Shown here piece by piece: positions 22,451 through 33,675 of a stretch of 64,000 nucleotides of DNA. Every line of letters begins with the position of its first letter. Position 1 is the stretch's first letter. Under the pieces are notes generated by a model, which was not told where the DNA came from, made no database searches, and saw nothing but the letters and a program-made list of their open reading frames with translations. The translations under genes were made by a program, and so were the position numbers. This DNA comes from Thereva unica (lineage: Eukaryota > Arthropoda > Insecta > Diptera > Therevidae), in contig OX465282.1 of assembly GCA_949987705.1 (NCBI GenBank), forward strand, positions 1,910,501 to 1,974,500. The letters run 5' to 3'.

Positions 22451-22590
22451 ATACCCAGGACACACAAGCACTCTTAATCTTGATTATGACGTCAGAATGA
22501 CGTAGACTGCATTTTATTTCCATATCTTTTGTATGGATCTACGTCATTTTGACGTCATAATCAAGATTAAAAGTGGTGTGTCCTGGGTAT
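22451..22590. mobile_element. 140-bp MITE with ~55-bp terminal inverted repeats
   Basis: ATACCCAGGACACAC at 22451 is mirrored by GTGTGTCCTGGGTAT ending at 22590, and the pairing continues inward (AATCTTGATTATGACGTCA and AATGACGTAGA on the left arm), leaving ~30 nt unpaired. A TTA/TA flank is compatible with a TA target duplication but is not decisive. No coding sequence. As RNA it would form a long hairpin. Confidence 0.75.
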
Positions 22591-22639
22591 TATTCGGGTC
22601 AAGAACCTGTGTGGTGAGCTTTGAGCGTGAGCGCCACTG

Positions 22640-22860
22640 GTGTGAAACTAGTCGAACTTTGCTGGGTAGGTTATGCATTGGTACGCTCTCATCCTGGGGG
22701 AGTCTTGGGTGGGAATCGGGGGCCTTGATCTTGTAGGTGAATTCAGGTTCCAATTCTTGGCTATGCCTTGAGGAACTTTCATGCTGGATGATCTTTTATA
22801 TTGGGGATCGAATCTGTTGTTCAACTTCGTAGTGTCATTTTTTCGCACACTAACGTAATA
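22640..22860 (-). pseudogene. Possible Ty3/gypsy integrase C-terminal fragment
   Basis: On the minus strand VRKNDTTKLNNRFDPQYKRS resembles the KLxPRYxGPY block near the end of gypsy integrases. The frame stays open for 66 codons but the rest shows no clear match. GTGGTGAGCTTTGAGCG here and GTGGGTGAGCTTTCGTGC near 23247-23264 hint at a partly duplicated sequence. Weak call. Confidence 0.35.
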
Positions 22861-22884
22861 AAAATTATTTTATTAATATAAAAA

Positions 22885-22990
22885 TTTGGCTGTGGAACAA
22901 TCTCCCGCAATCACTTTTTCCCAACTTCAAGAGTTCAAACATAAATTCCATTGCCATCAGCATTATCACCTCCTGGACGTCCCTTAATCT
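22885..22990 (+). pseudogene. CR1-like LINE ORF2 C-terminal end
   Basis: LWNNLPQSLFPNF (~22891-22930) followed one frame over by QEFKHKFHCHQHYHLLDVP and a stop (~22926-22988) matches the extreme C-terminus of CR1/jockey-group proteins (LWNxLPxxVFPxxYNxxxFKxxVxxHL). Only the last ~35 residues survive. Confidence 0.65.
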
Positions 22991-25900
22991 GTGCTATTCT
23001 CTTATACCCTTCAAACTATGCTCGATACTAGACATTGCACCATGACCTGAACGACATGGCACACTGGTAGTACAAAGGGTAATTGCCAAGCTTAGTTTAG
23101 TAGTATAGCTATGCCGCTGCAAGTGGCGAGTGATTTCATCGGTTGTAGCCTCGGGTATGGATATGGTCTGGGGTATGAACTTTTAGGAACTTCGCTGTGT
23201 CTTGGATGAGCTAAGTTGTGCCAAAGGATGAACTTTCACACCGGGTGGGTGAGCTTTCGTGCAGTTGGCCTTGGATGGGGATCCGGTGGAAAGATTTGAT
23301 CGAGATTTCAATTCCTGATGGAGTTTGCATATTATTTTTGGTGCAAACATAGTTTTATGTAGGTCTTACGTTGTATGCGTGCCAGTTAAAGTCCTATTGA
23401 AAAAAGTATTATTGCGTTCGATGGGAAATATAAGCTTTAATTTTGACTACGCGACTCGAAAAAACAATGACGGATAAGACTCCGGACGTCCGTCCTTAAA
23501 TTCGTGCATCACCCGAATGGGGGAGCCTCTCTACTGGAAGAGGACTCAGAAGGCTTGGAGAGAACACAAAAGTTCAGCTGACGGAGGACCATCTTCAGCC
23601 ACTATGCTATCTTGTCGTTCCATTATACGCACAACCTATTACCAATATCGAACAAGCAGAATACCTCACACCGGCACATCTGTTTCCCACAAAAAACGCA
23701 AGATTGCAACCAATACCTTTTAACAACAGAACACTTAACAGTTACAACCTCCAAATACAGGTAATCAATCCAATGGTAAATAACTTAAATGTACTTCAAC
23801 CAACGGCACCCATATGTAGTGTACTTAAACCAAAAAACCTGCAAAGAATGAAGAATTTTCAAAATTTGTATATCAATTGAACGAAGAGTTAAAGTGTGCT
23901 AAGTGAAAGTGGCATGACAATTGAAAAATTTAATTAAAAATCGATCTGGGAAAAACCCGCCCTGGTACCACGGCGTTTTATTTCTTACTATTAGACCTTT
24001 AATCTCGTAGGATTCTTGACTGGTGGTTATTGGCTCCTCCAAATGTTTCCTTCATGTGACTGTGGGTAGGATTACTACGTTTCTACTGTTCTCTTCGGTT
24101 GTTTTTACAGGCGTATATAATGTGGGTTTTCTTATAGCTTCGTTGTAGCTGTGTTGATTCAAGCCTGATTCGCGGGTTAAAACCTTTTTTGGAGTTAGAA
24201 GATATTGATCTATGTCGAATTAGCACCTCGAGAAAGGACAAGCGTCTTATCAATACATCATCTGCTTCGTTGCTAGTGACTCCATTATGCCCATTGCCAT
24301 TAACGTTATAGTTTATACTGTGTTTGTACCAACGTAGTGTTGTTAATATATGCTTTCTGGAAATATTGTAGCTATTTTTATGTTACATAGGACCTTAAAT
24401 GATTAAAGTATCCTCTTATGCACTAAAGTTCAAATGGCTCATTAATGGTTACTTTGTATGACGTCAAGCATATATGTTATGCATTGCCATGAATTTTAAG
24501 CTGGTTTCCTCCAAATGTGTTAAGCGATAAAAATGTCTTAGATTGAGTATCTTCATATAACCAAAAAAATAGTCATTAAATATCGCCTTGAGAAGGCATT
24601 AAAAAAATACACACCATCCTCCTCCATGCTATATTCTATCATTTACGACCATATTTCATTAAACCCCCATAAAAAATCAATCCAAACAGAATCTTAAGAT
24701 TTCTATATAAGTAGAAGAAAAAATAAAGTAGAATCTGTGTGGTTTGGGGTATAACAATACGCAAATATTTAATACCCTTGACACTCCTTAACCATTTACT
24801 TGAAGAAGAAGGTTGGAAAAAAAATAAGAATGAACGAAAGCCACAAAACGGGGAAAAAATTTGTCAACATTTATGTCCTTTTATATATATGTATATAGGG
24901 ATTCAAAAGGGGGTCCTTGGGGCTGACGGGGGTGGGTTAAAAGAGAGAAAAATAACACCATACAGCCCCGGATAGACCTTTAAGGAAAACTATCAAAATC
25001 GAAGCACTTCCTTCCTCGTCTTGTGCTAATGTTATTGGAAAGCCCCAGTAAGAAATTGGCAAGTTCTTAGCATAAAGCCCTGTGATGCGTGCTGGGAAGC
25101 CGTTAAGCGTAACAATCTCTTAAGAGGCACAAAATTCGACGCTTCTATGTATTTCTTGTTTTTTTTTATTTTTTTATTCGTTACTCTTCTCACTCCTCGA
25201 AAATGTCCTTAAAACTGTTTATTCTACTCGTAACAAAGACCTCTGTGAAAGTGCCCATTAAATCTTACGGTTATTGATAACGAATTGTTAACGTTCGCCA
25301 CCCTCCCTCACTTGGTGGGTTTTCACTTCGTCCTTCTTCTATCCCTATGGAAAATTGCCCCATAGAAGAAAAAAAAATGTGTGTGTATGTATGTATATGT
25401 ATAACGAAGCATAGAGATGGAACCAAGCATCACAGGGAAGTGAAAATAAAATGTTGAATATGGTGAAAACGAGAGGAAAAACGACACAGGAGCAGCATCA
25501 CACCAACCAACCAACCAACAACAACAGCCGCAGTAAGCGAAAAAATATCTTTTGAGTTTTGCCTGAAGCTTTATAACCAATCTTTGAGACGTCTCTAATC
25601 TTGTGTCCTTGCTCCTTGCTGGCGCTGTCTGTTTTCCTTAGAGCGTGCAGAGTCTGTAAAACTCCCAAGAGCCACGAATCATCATTTTTGCTGAGTTCTT
25701 AAGTCCTTTGCTTGTTTTTGTTTGTATTTTTTTTTTATTTTATTTTTTATTTATTTTTTTTTTCACTTCGTCTCAAGAAGAAGCTCTCGAGGATGATTAT
25801 TTACAGAGAAAAAAAAAGGACAAAAAAGCACAGCAGGCGGTGGTCACCCTAACTCTCAGTGGGGACTTAACCGACCGATGTTGGTAGATTTTTTTTTTGC

Positions 25901-27679
25901 TCTTTCTCTTTTTCCATGAAAAATCGTTTGCGGGAATGTCCTGAACCTGTAGAGCATGAGAACTGGGGCAAATCCCAGCATTATGAAAAGCTTAACATGA
26001 TTACTACAGTAGCAGAAGCAGCATCACCAGCAGAGTAGTAGCATAGGATACCGCACAAGCAACCACACCAGCAACAATAACGATGACAACGACAAGGACG
26101 ACGACAACGACACAACAGTCACTATAAGGATATTCCACATCAAAAAAAAAAAAAAAAACTACTAAGAGTCACAAGAAAAAGAAAAGTCTTCTGGGCCCAT
26201 CACCCACCGGCAAGGAGCATCCAGGATATTCTCTGTATCTCACTCAGTATAACCGACAGTTACGGTGGTGTACTCCTCATGCTATGGAAATATGGGCCAA
26301 CAGCAGGGGGTGGTCCAGTGGTGGTTTTCGTCCTTGTTTTATGGTCATAACGTTTTATGTTGACCATCTGCAAAATGATGAGAGAAAATTTTTTATGTAA
26401 ACACTTCTTGTGCTCGTCTTGTCCCTAATGGTTTGTTGCTGCTCCCCCCGTTATATTTTTCAAAAGTATAAAGGATATTCGGTTATGTCCCAGCCCAGCA
26501 CACAAGCATCTACAAACACACACACACACATATAAACACACATACAAAAAACACGCACACGATATCTATAGGCGGAAGTAGAGGGTTTTCACTATATAGT
26601 CCGCCCGATTCAGTTGGGATGCTTTTCAGTATCTCGTTCGTTCGTTCGGTTCGTTCTTTTTTTGGTCCTTGCTGTGGTAAGACTTTATTGAAGAAATTGT
26701 AATTTCGTCCTTATAAAAAAAAATCCTTTTTATTAAAAATTTGATATCATATTCTTTCACGGATACGGAAACTAGGCTAACTCATTAAATGCTGGTTTAA
26801 GTCTTTATATAAAAAAACAAGAAGATTGCAATTACCACACTTCGGTGGTTTGGACAAGGACACAGATTGAATTTTATTTATACAGGAAAAAAAAATAAAG
26901 ATGAGAGGATGCAGGTTAAATTGGTCCTTGAAATTATTTCTAAAGAAATTTAAGGCGTTTAGGGTATCCATTCAAACAAGAAAAAACAGGACTGAAATAG
27001 GATAATTGGTTGTAATTCGAAAAGGTACGGCAAAGGTCTAATAGTATTACCTAAAATCTTGTATAACACAACTAAATCTTTCTCTTGCTAAGTCTAATCC
27101 AATCAAGGTACTTACTATATGTCACGCCGAAATCAATTAAAAAAAAAAACTCAGAAAATAGTTTTTTGTTATTGCTCAGTGCAATGATGTCAGTTGGCAA
27201 CGGGTGTTCAACCAAAAAGATTGTAGGTACATACATAAGAATCAATATCAAAATTATAATGGAGTATGTACATATACACTTAACCTCTATTCCCTCTGCT
27301 GTTTGATAGATTATCCCTGCATAGACCTATGGAAATTTATTGAATCAATGATAGTCTTTCTGGTGTAACACGGTTTTCAGCCAATCGATTTGTCTCTGGT
27401 AATTAATGGTCTATACCAGTATATTTTTTGCTTGTTGATCCTGTACTAGGTAACACACTTCATAATTAGTTAAAGTTATGAACGATTGTGTTATGAATTG
27501 TTATTTATTTTATTATGATAGCCTTACCAGACTAACTTAGAAGAAAGCTTCTAAAATGTATGGGAAAATAAAGTTATCATAGGTCAATTACTTTTGAAAG
27601 TCATTGGTCGGCAATTCAAAAAAATAGGATGTTGTTATATTGTTATTTAATTAGGCATTCCAAAATTCTTGGGCATCAC
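22991..27679. other. Mostly unique non-coding DNA
   Basis: No gene recognised. 23400-23860 holds a featureless frame (EYLTPAHLFPTKNARLQPIP) that could be LTR-element debris. 24990-27060 is unique, rich in TTCGTCCTT-like words (25327, 26337, 26704) and simple repeats: CAACCAAC (25501-25525), T-runs (25720-25765), AC-triplets (26040-26110), poly-A (26142-26158) and (CA)n (26517-26531). A TATATA at 26593 and TTCAGTATC at 26625 resemble core promoter words but are not spaced well. Confidence 0.5.
26517..26531. repeat. (CA)n microsatellite
   Basis: CACACACACACACA followed by further CA-rich sequence to ~26560. Confidence 0.75.
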
Positions 27680-27775
27680 TAAGCCGGCTTTGGTACCCTA
27701 GGAGCCTTTGTCGCCCGGCTACCATTCTAGAGGTTCGTGGTTCGAATTCACTCCGCAACATAGTTCTACCTCATG
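27680..27775 (+). repeat. tRNA-like SINE fragment, copy 2
   Basis: GTCGCCCGGCTACCATTCTA, then GAGGTTCGTGGTTCGAATTC and ACTCCGC. GGTTCGAATTC is a good Pol III B box. It pairs with the minus-strand copy at 12775-12850. There is no full tRNA fold, hence a SINE rather than a tRNA gene. Confidence 0.45.
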
Positions 27776-28045
27776 GCCTTTTATTAGTCTGTATTGCTAC
27801 GTAGGTTTTAAGAATTGCCAGCTATTCCCCTGAGACACTATAAGAATTAGTCTAAAGAATTAGGTTGATGGAGAAAACTGCAGGGTATATACATGACTCT
27901 CATTCGGAGCTATCTGTGTATCGCTCTATGTCTTAGTTTTGAGAGTTTTCCCATTCCTATTTGGTGGGGATCTGAAACCTTGAAAACTAGTTGGAAATTG
28001 AGTTTCAACGTCATGTAATCTCTGATTACATGAATCTCTGATTCG

Positions 28046-28256
28046 CATCTTCATAGGTGCTAATGGTGCACTTGCACCGGGCGCAATTTCAGAAAATGCT
28101 TAAAAAAATATATAAAAAGTGTTCCTCACTTATTTTCATCTATTACAGGAATTGTGAGTTTTTCCATTTTACTTCATTGCGATCAAAAATATAGAGCTAA
28201 TGGGGCGCACTATGCCATACTGCACCGGGCACAAAAAAACCTAAGCGTCAGCCCTG
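28046..28256 (-). mobile_element. Short non-autonomous hAT element, relative of 4998-5990
   Basis: On the minus strand it starts CAGGGCTGACGCTTAGG, then GTGCCCGGTGCAGTATGGCA and TAGTGCGCCCCATTAGC, and ends with TTGCGCCCGGTGCAAGTGCA and CCATTAGCACCTATGAAG. Both subterminal blocks match the longer hAT copy, but the interior is ~200 instead of ~990 bp, so it is an internal-deletion derivative. The far terminus is eroded and no target duplication is clear. Confidence 0.7.
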
Positions 28257-28477
28257 TACACCCTGACGGCAATGTTCTCTCTAATTTTTTTTCGCTGACT
28301 GTGCTTATAAAGTATATAGGAGCAAATATATTCAAAACGTATGTAAAAGTTTTGCAGGGAGGGGACGGTCGGAGATCATGTGGTTGTGTAAATTCTTTTG
28401 AAAATTGATTTTGACATTATGGTTCACATCTTTGTTTTGGGTGCGCCATCTAGACCTTCGGTATTTCAACATAGAAT

Positions 28478-28945
28478 AACTCTGATATCTTTTAGTCGAT
28501 TTCGACAACTATTCACGATTCTGAAACGTCATTGAGCACCATTTTAGCTATAAGTCAATGCACACCGAAAGCTCATTTTACACTCTCAGTAAACAATAAA
28601 CAAAAGTGTCGAATTCGAGGAACAGAAAATCCACACGTCATTCTCAAAACATCACTGTACGACGAGAAAGCCACTGTTTGGGTCGGGATGTGCTCGGAAA
28701 CTATCATCGGACCATTTTCCTCTCAAAGTCGACGGCGCACACAATCATTGGATGTTGGCGAACTGTGTGTGTCCGAAAATGCGTGGAAAAGGTCTGACGA
28801 ACTTATATTTTCAACAAGACCGCCAGCGTAAGTTCCCGAGACACGATGTGTCGGAAAATAGTGATTTGGAGTGGCCTCCTCGTTCTTCGATATATCGACC
28901 ATGGGATGGCTTCTTTCCTTATTAAGATCAAGCCCCAATGTACAC
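28478..28945 (+). pseudogene. Tc1/mariner-superfamily DDE transposase remnant
   Basis: The open frame at 28532-28831 contains AHFTLSVNNKQKCRIRG, TENPHVILKT, KATVWVGMCSETIIGPFSS, in the order of the catalytic core of IS630-Tc1-mariner transposases (usually DEAHFxLxGxVNKQNCRxWG...VTVWCG...IIGPYFF). In another frame NELTYIFQQD-like coding (~28796-28817, FQQDGA region) is followed by DLEWPPRSSIYRPWDGFF (~28861-28914), corresponding to DWPPRSPDLTPLDFFLW, where the third catalytic acid lies. The residues that would be catalytic are partly lost and frameshifts separate the blocks. Confidence 0.75.
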
Positions 28946-29070
28946 CTGACTTGCTTTGCTTTTCCGAGGCTTTCCCAATTTTATATGTGAAAGTTGTGCC
29001 GTTTGGTTTAACGCATAACAAAGCATTGGTTAATTTTATATCAAAGCAAAGCAAACCAGCAAAGTGAGGT
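28920..29070 (+). pseudogene. Possible Ty3/gypsy RT fragment
   Basis: VKVVPFGLTHNKALVNF (~28987-29037) resembles the FxVMPFGLTNAPATFQ motif just before the gypsy RT catalytic site. Surroundings are not convincing, so this may be chance. Confidence 0.3.
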
Positions 29071-29509
29071 TTGACCTTTATACTTACGGGCGATATTAGG
29101 AGAAAGGCAGGCAGTGATTATTTTTCTAAAGAGGGAGGACAGGAAAGACAGAAAGTTATCTAAGGAGCGTAATCGACTCACTGTGCCAAAACCGGATTAA
29201 GGATTAAGGCAATATCTGTTTGTTTTTCAATCGATTTAAGACACCGTCATTATTTTTAATATATTCCCTTTACATCTTGTCAGGTGAAAAAAAAATATAT
29301 TCGACTGATATTCGATCGAGCATAGTATTTTTCTTGGCTGAAAGGAAGATATGAAGACTAGCCATATCAGCAATAATGACGATGCTCCGTGAGGAAACGG
29401 TTGAAAATCGGTATCCGATTGAATATACATATGTCCGTCTCTCAGCTAAGAAAACAAGTCTATTCGTACATGCATTAGTTCTCAAGTCATTTTACTGCAA
29501 TTGATTCAA

Positions 29510-29735
29510 ATACTACTGATTGATTTCCGCCTAATCTTCCATTTAATGAAGTTGCGTATGATTTGTTCATGATATATTTGTCTCAATATGTCACTTTCAA
29601 TGCTGAACAATGTCAAACCGTTGAGTCGGTCATTTGATATAGAACCTCTAAGTATTATTTTTAGGTGTTTGAGTCTTGAGAATGAAAATACTGCAAAGCA
29701 ATTAGTGATCATTAGAGAAAAGTACATTCCCGAGC
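29510..29735 (-). pseudogene. hAT transposase C-terminal (dimerisation) remnant
   Basis: On the minus strand FSFSRLKHLKIILRGSISND, RLNGLTLFSIESDILRQIYH and EQIIRNFI match the C-terminal dimerisation region of hAT transposases of the ZMYM1-like/TTF-finger type (FSKLKxIKxxLRSTMxQERLNxLxxLSIExDI). The frame continues upstream into unrelated sequence because a MITE begins at 29749. Only the last ~65 residues remain. Whether it is the source of the hAT elements at 4998 and 28046 cannot be told. Confidence 0.75.
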
Positions 29736-29748
29736 AAAAATAAAAAAT

Positions 29749-30029
29749 GGCCTTACAACGGGCGAACGACGGCCCCATGGGTTTTAAGAGACATATGATG
29801 GCCGTAGAGGTTTTAATTATTTTTAATAGAAACACATACGGCCCCAAGATGACCAAACAAAAGCAAAATGACCAAACAAGAACAAAAGATTTAAAAGGCT
29901 GAGTACTGACCTGTACACACTGGCATACGATGGGCATAAGAGAAACAAGCTCGCCGGTGGTCGGTTTGTTGTACGTGAAGTGTGATGGTGTAGTTTCAAT
30001 CACGGCCGGTGTTCGCCCACTGTAAGGCA
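29749..30029. mobile_element. ~280-bp MITE with GGCCTTACA termini
   Basis: GGCCTTACAACGGGCGAACG at 29749 is mirrored by CGGCCGGTGTTCGCCCACTG and TAAGGC ending at 30029 (minus strand: GCCTTACAGTGGGCGAACAC), giving ~26-bp imperfect inverted ends. The 280-bp interior encodes nothing recognisable. It abuts the hAT transposase remnant, so it probably inserted into that element. Confidence 0.6.
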
Positions 30030-32419
30030 ATTTTTTAATTTAACTCGGGTTCTTAGGGCATTCTCGCGGATTTTGGAGTGTTTAACAATTTTTTTTTTCA
30101 CTTCACCCAAGATGTCATCCCAAAATACTGTGTAGTACAAGCAAGCCTGTTTCTCTTTCTGTGCTGCAAAGTTATTTTCATCCAGTTCCCACAATTTGCT
30201 TAAAATTGTGTGTCCATGTTTCTACTTCTATGTATTTCCTACACTACTATAAAAAACTCTTATTTAGCAATAAATTCCATCCTAATTAATAAACTCCATT
30301 TTGAAATACACCTTTCCTCCGCTCCAAGAAGAGACAGAACCGCACAACCGCTTTTTGCAATCAATCGCTCCACGTTAATTAACCATAATTAATTTGATTA
30401 AAGTCTAATAAATTCGCAATAAATCATCGTGGATTTCCTCTAAATACGCTGACTCCTGGGCTCAATAAGTTCGAATCCTGGGCGGTTTATGTATGTATGT
30501 ATGTATGTCCTGGCCCAAAAAACCTCAATTAAAACACGAAAACCGATATATACCATCGTGTCCAATATTAGTGCATTGCGGCTTCAGCTGACGGTGGCGG
30601 TATTTTGCACCCGTATCCTTTTGGTCTGGCAGTTTTTGGGTGTTATCCGGCGCTATGATGGCGTCATTTAATATGGACAAATATCCTTTTTGAATCATTT
30701 TACATTTTCGATGATATTCGACCCGAGAATGTTTTTGCACATTTCTAAATTTAACAAATGACTGCGGACTTTCCCAGCACACAGGCACAGGCGCGCGTAC
30801 TTTTGTTGTTGTTGTTACAAAATTTTATGGGGAATTGCATATTTCTGATTTGTGGCCGGATTATGTGGGATTTAAATTTTTTAGGTAAACGATTGAAAAG
30901 TGTTTGTTATGTTCAATAAAATTAGGTGGAATTTGAGCTGCTTTGGTGTTTTCTCATATTAATAGGTTCTCAAGCAAAAGCTAGCGAAACGATTAACATA
31001 AATTAAAAATATTTAAAAAAAAACTTGAAGAGTGTAGACCTGCGTACTTCCATTTCTTTTAACTTTACTGACAATGACGAAATATGGGACTAAAATCTAG
31101 TATATGAAAAAAGTGGGGCAACTTTTCCAAACTGGTTAAAGCACTATCAAATCCACCAAACAGTGATTCCTTGGGCGGTTAAGGAAAATTTTCAAAAGTT
31201 TTACAGGCACCCTGTGATACTCATCTCAGTGAATCAGTGAGAGGATAGATAAAACCCGATCAATCCGAAAGGTAACAGAGTTGTGCCAAGAGGATGAATG
31301 TACATATACTGCAATAGACTTCAGGCGAACTCAAAGGAGCCAAATCAAAACGCTCTAAAGAATAAATTTCCTCGGTGGAGCTGGTAGGAAAAGCCTTAAT
31401 TGGTTAATTGTAAAAGAGTTCTCCCCAGTAAAGAAGTCTGCATTGTAGCTCCCAAACCGTCTCTAGCATTATTAAGAGAAACTAACGGCCAGGGCACAAA
31501 ACGACGAAGCTTTTAAAAAGTCTCACACATGAAAAGAAGGTCTATGATTGCTTTAACCACCAACTTAAGGAACCAAACATCACGGCTTTCTAAAACGCCA
31601 TTGCAAAAGACGTAAAGCTCACTCTGACCCAAACTCGAGGTTGGAAGAAGAAGCAGCGACAAAATATCGCACAAACCCATTCCGTTATCTTGCTCAGATC
31701 GAAAGATACACTGGGCGGCCAGCCAGCTTGATATCAATCCTACATTTTACGACGTTTTGACATGTCTCCCTGGAATTTTGCAAAAAATGCCTGATCAAGA
31801 GACTTCCTACACCCGCATTTTCGTTGCTTCAAGCTATAATGTCGTCGGAATTGCTTGTTAGCTTCTTCATTTTCGCGGAAATTTTAGTAATCGCGTTTCC
31901 TTAATCTCAATCTAAAGGCCTTAATGAGATTTCATCGCAAACCGGCAAAACGAGATCTTTTCCCAGACCAAAGTGCCCCAGTACCTACTAAAGAGGAACG
32001 GAGTGACGTTTGTGAAATTGAGCACCTTTGCCTGGCCTATCAACTGACAATTGAGGTAGGAATTGAGTCAATGCATTGAACCGTGAATCATTCGCCCAAG
32101 TGTCGCTACCATGGTTCAGTATGGTTCACATTACTCTTTCGTAGAGTGAGAGGGTTTCTATGCCTAAATCTAGAGTGCAGTAGGCTGGTGTGCAGGTTTT
32201 TGGGCATCAAACACTCTATTTTTCAGTGGTATTCATCAAATTATCTCTGCTTTTTTCTGATTTTTTTTTTTTTTTGTAATTGTAAACCCAAATTAAAGTT
32301 AAATATAATTTCGATTGCCAGTTCAAGATATAAATCGATAACTGTCACATAGTACGGTGCAGTATGCTATGGTACACAGAATTAATACAAAATAGAGGCA
32401 GGAATAACCGCAGCTAGGG
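30030..32419. other. Non-coding DNA, no gene seen
   Basis: (ATGT)n at 30488-30508 preceded by AAGTTCGAATCCTGGGCGG (a lone B-box-like word), GTT repeats at 30802-30815, T-run at 32262-32275. Frames at 31513-31737 (minus) and 32083-32352 (plus) show no domain. Confidence 0.5.
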
Positions 32420-32900
32420 TTTATGAAGCCAGATACCGACCAGCAGTAGGCAAATTCCCTTTAATTCAGGTGGCTATTAGAGCACCCACTAGTTTGCTGT
32501 AAAGGGTCCTTGCCGATAGGCCTCTAGCAGTTCCTTTCTATGCCGTCTACTGGCACGGCCAAGTAATTGTAGAAAGTAGTAGAAAATATGTCATTACACT
32601 TGTTGGCTTGATTGCCGGACACTTCGTCCTGAATTACTGCTTATGAAGGATAGAAAGGCCACCCACCTGAAAGCTTTGCCTTGAGGAGGATGAGTCTGTC
32701 CTTCATGTTCTCTGTGAATCTAAGCGACAAGCCACTAGGCAGACTGCTGGTGTCGTACAATAGACCAAGTGATTGGCCGAACCTTATACCATACCAAAGA
32801 AACCGAAGAATAAGAAGAAGATTAATTTATCTAAAAATAACCAAGTATGTGGCTTCAATCAAAATTTTATAGTCAACGACGAGAGGCCAGGACCGCATCC
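32420..32900 (+). pseudogene. LINE ORF2 C-terminal fragment (post-RNase H zinc region)
   Basis: ITLVGLIAGHFVLNYCL (~32595-32645) and CLEEDESVLHVLCES (~32680-32720) match the C-terminal block FLTGHCxLNYHL...CRFCxEEDExxxHVLCEC of R1/LOA/I-like LINEs. The second expected Cys reads Ser (CES). The sequence then runs to a lysine-rich end (KPKNKKKINLSK). It may be the same family as the LINE at 2029-4100. Confidence 0.7.
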
Positions 32901-33440
32901 CGGTTGTAGAATCTTTAAAAAGAAGAAGATGTTGCTTCAATCGACTATGAAAATTAAGCAATGGATGGAGCTGAAACTTTGATAGCAGTTTAGTGACAAA
33001 TGAAGCTTACTAAAATCAAATCTTTTACGATACTATGAGCGCCATCTAGTTAATTTTTTAAGAACTTATTGAATATCTTAAGGCTGATCCGTAGTCTAAG
33101 CCCAGTTCTAGCATAAACTAGATTTAATAAAGTGGAGACACAAGAGATATGTAACAGATCGAAGTGTACAGAAGGCACCCCCCTCAAACACAAATACAAA
33201 CACATACAATTAATTATGCTATAAAAACCCGATTTTAATTCGATCTCTCTCGTTTGTAGTCAAATGAGGCTAAAATGAGGCAGTTAAAGTTAAAACATGT
33301 CGATAACCAACAAATTGCTTTAAAAAACCCCATAAAAAATATTAATAATGCTATATAATAAAACCCCCTATTTAAAAATTACTATAATAAAAAAGTAACA
33401 CATACATATGTACATATAAAAAAAAGTATAAGGTACTTAC
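32901..33440. other. AT-rich non-coding DNA; would be intron 1 if the adjacent exon is real
   Basis: No coding signal. Runs of A and AT-rich sequence. It begins immediately 3' (minus strand) of the splice donor at 33440. Confidence 0.5.
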
Positions 33441-33675
33441 AATGTTTGCTTTTTTCTGCATTAGCTCCAGTGGCAGTTAACCCTAGTAGGCATAAACAAA
33501 GGATCAGGATCCACTTAATAGGATTTTGAAAGCGCGAAATTCCTCGACATTTTGTCCTTTGTTGGATAAATTCATATTTATTGTCACGATAACTACCCTG
33601 GGGGCCATCGCCATCATCATAATCGATGACTAACGAGGGTGGCCCAGGTCCACACGATGTTGGCCTAGGTAACAT
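33441..33675 (-). CDS. Candidate first coding exon of a secreted or membrane protein
   Basis: Starts with ATG at 33675-33673 in a good fly context (GAACAATG) and reads 78 codons to a strong splice donor, CATT|GTAAGTACC, with GT at 33440-33439. Residues ~1-52 are polar and include an acidic IDYDDGDG stretch. Residues ~53-73 form a hydrophobic core preceded by Lys-Trp (WILILCLCLLGLTATGANA) and ending in an A-N-A signal-peptidase motif before EKSK. The intron would be phase 1, common just after signal peptides in cell-surface genes. Beyond the donor the frame runs on only ~20 codons. No homologue is recognised, and no second exon was found in the window, so the next exon would lie at lower coordinates or outside. 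The alternative is a chance frame; the combination of start context, signal peptide and donor argues against that. Confidence 0.45.

Noticed and set aside
25323..25580. Minus-strand 85-codon frame with hydrophobic N-terminus
   Set aside because: It spans CAA/GTT and T-rich simple sequence; no start context, donor or domain supports a gene.
26590..26660. Core promoter (TATATA, TTCAGT, TCGGTTCG)
   Set aside because: The words are present but the TATA-to-initiator distance and the downstream element position do not fit, and no gene follows.
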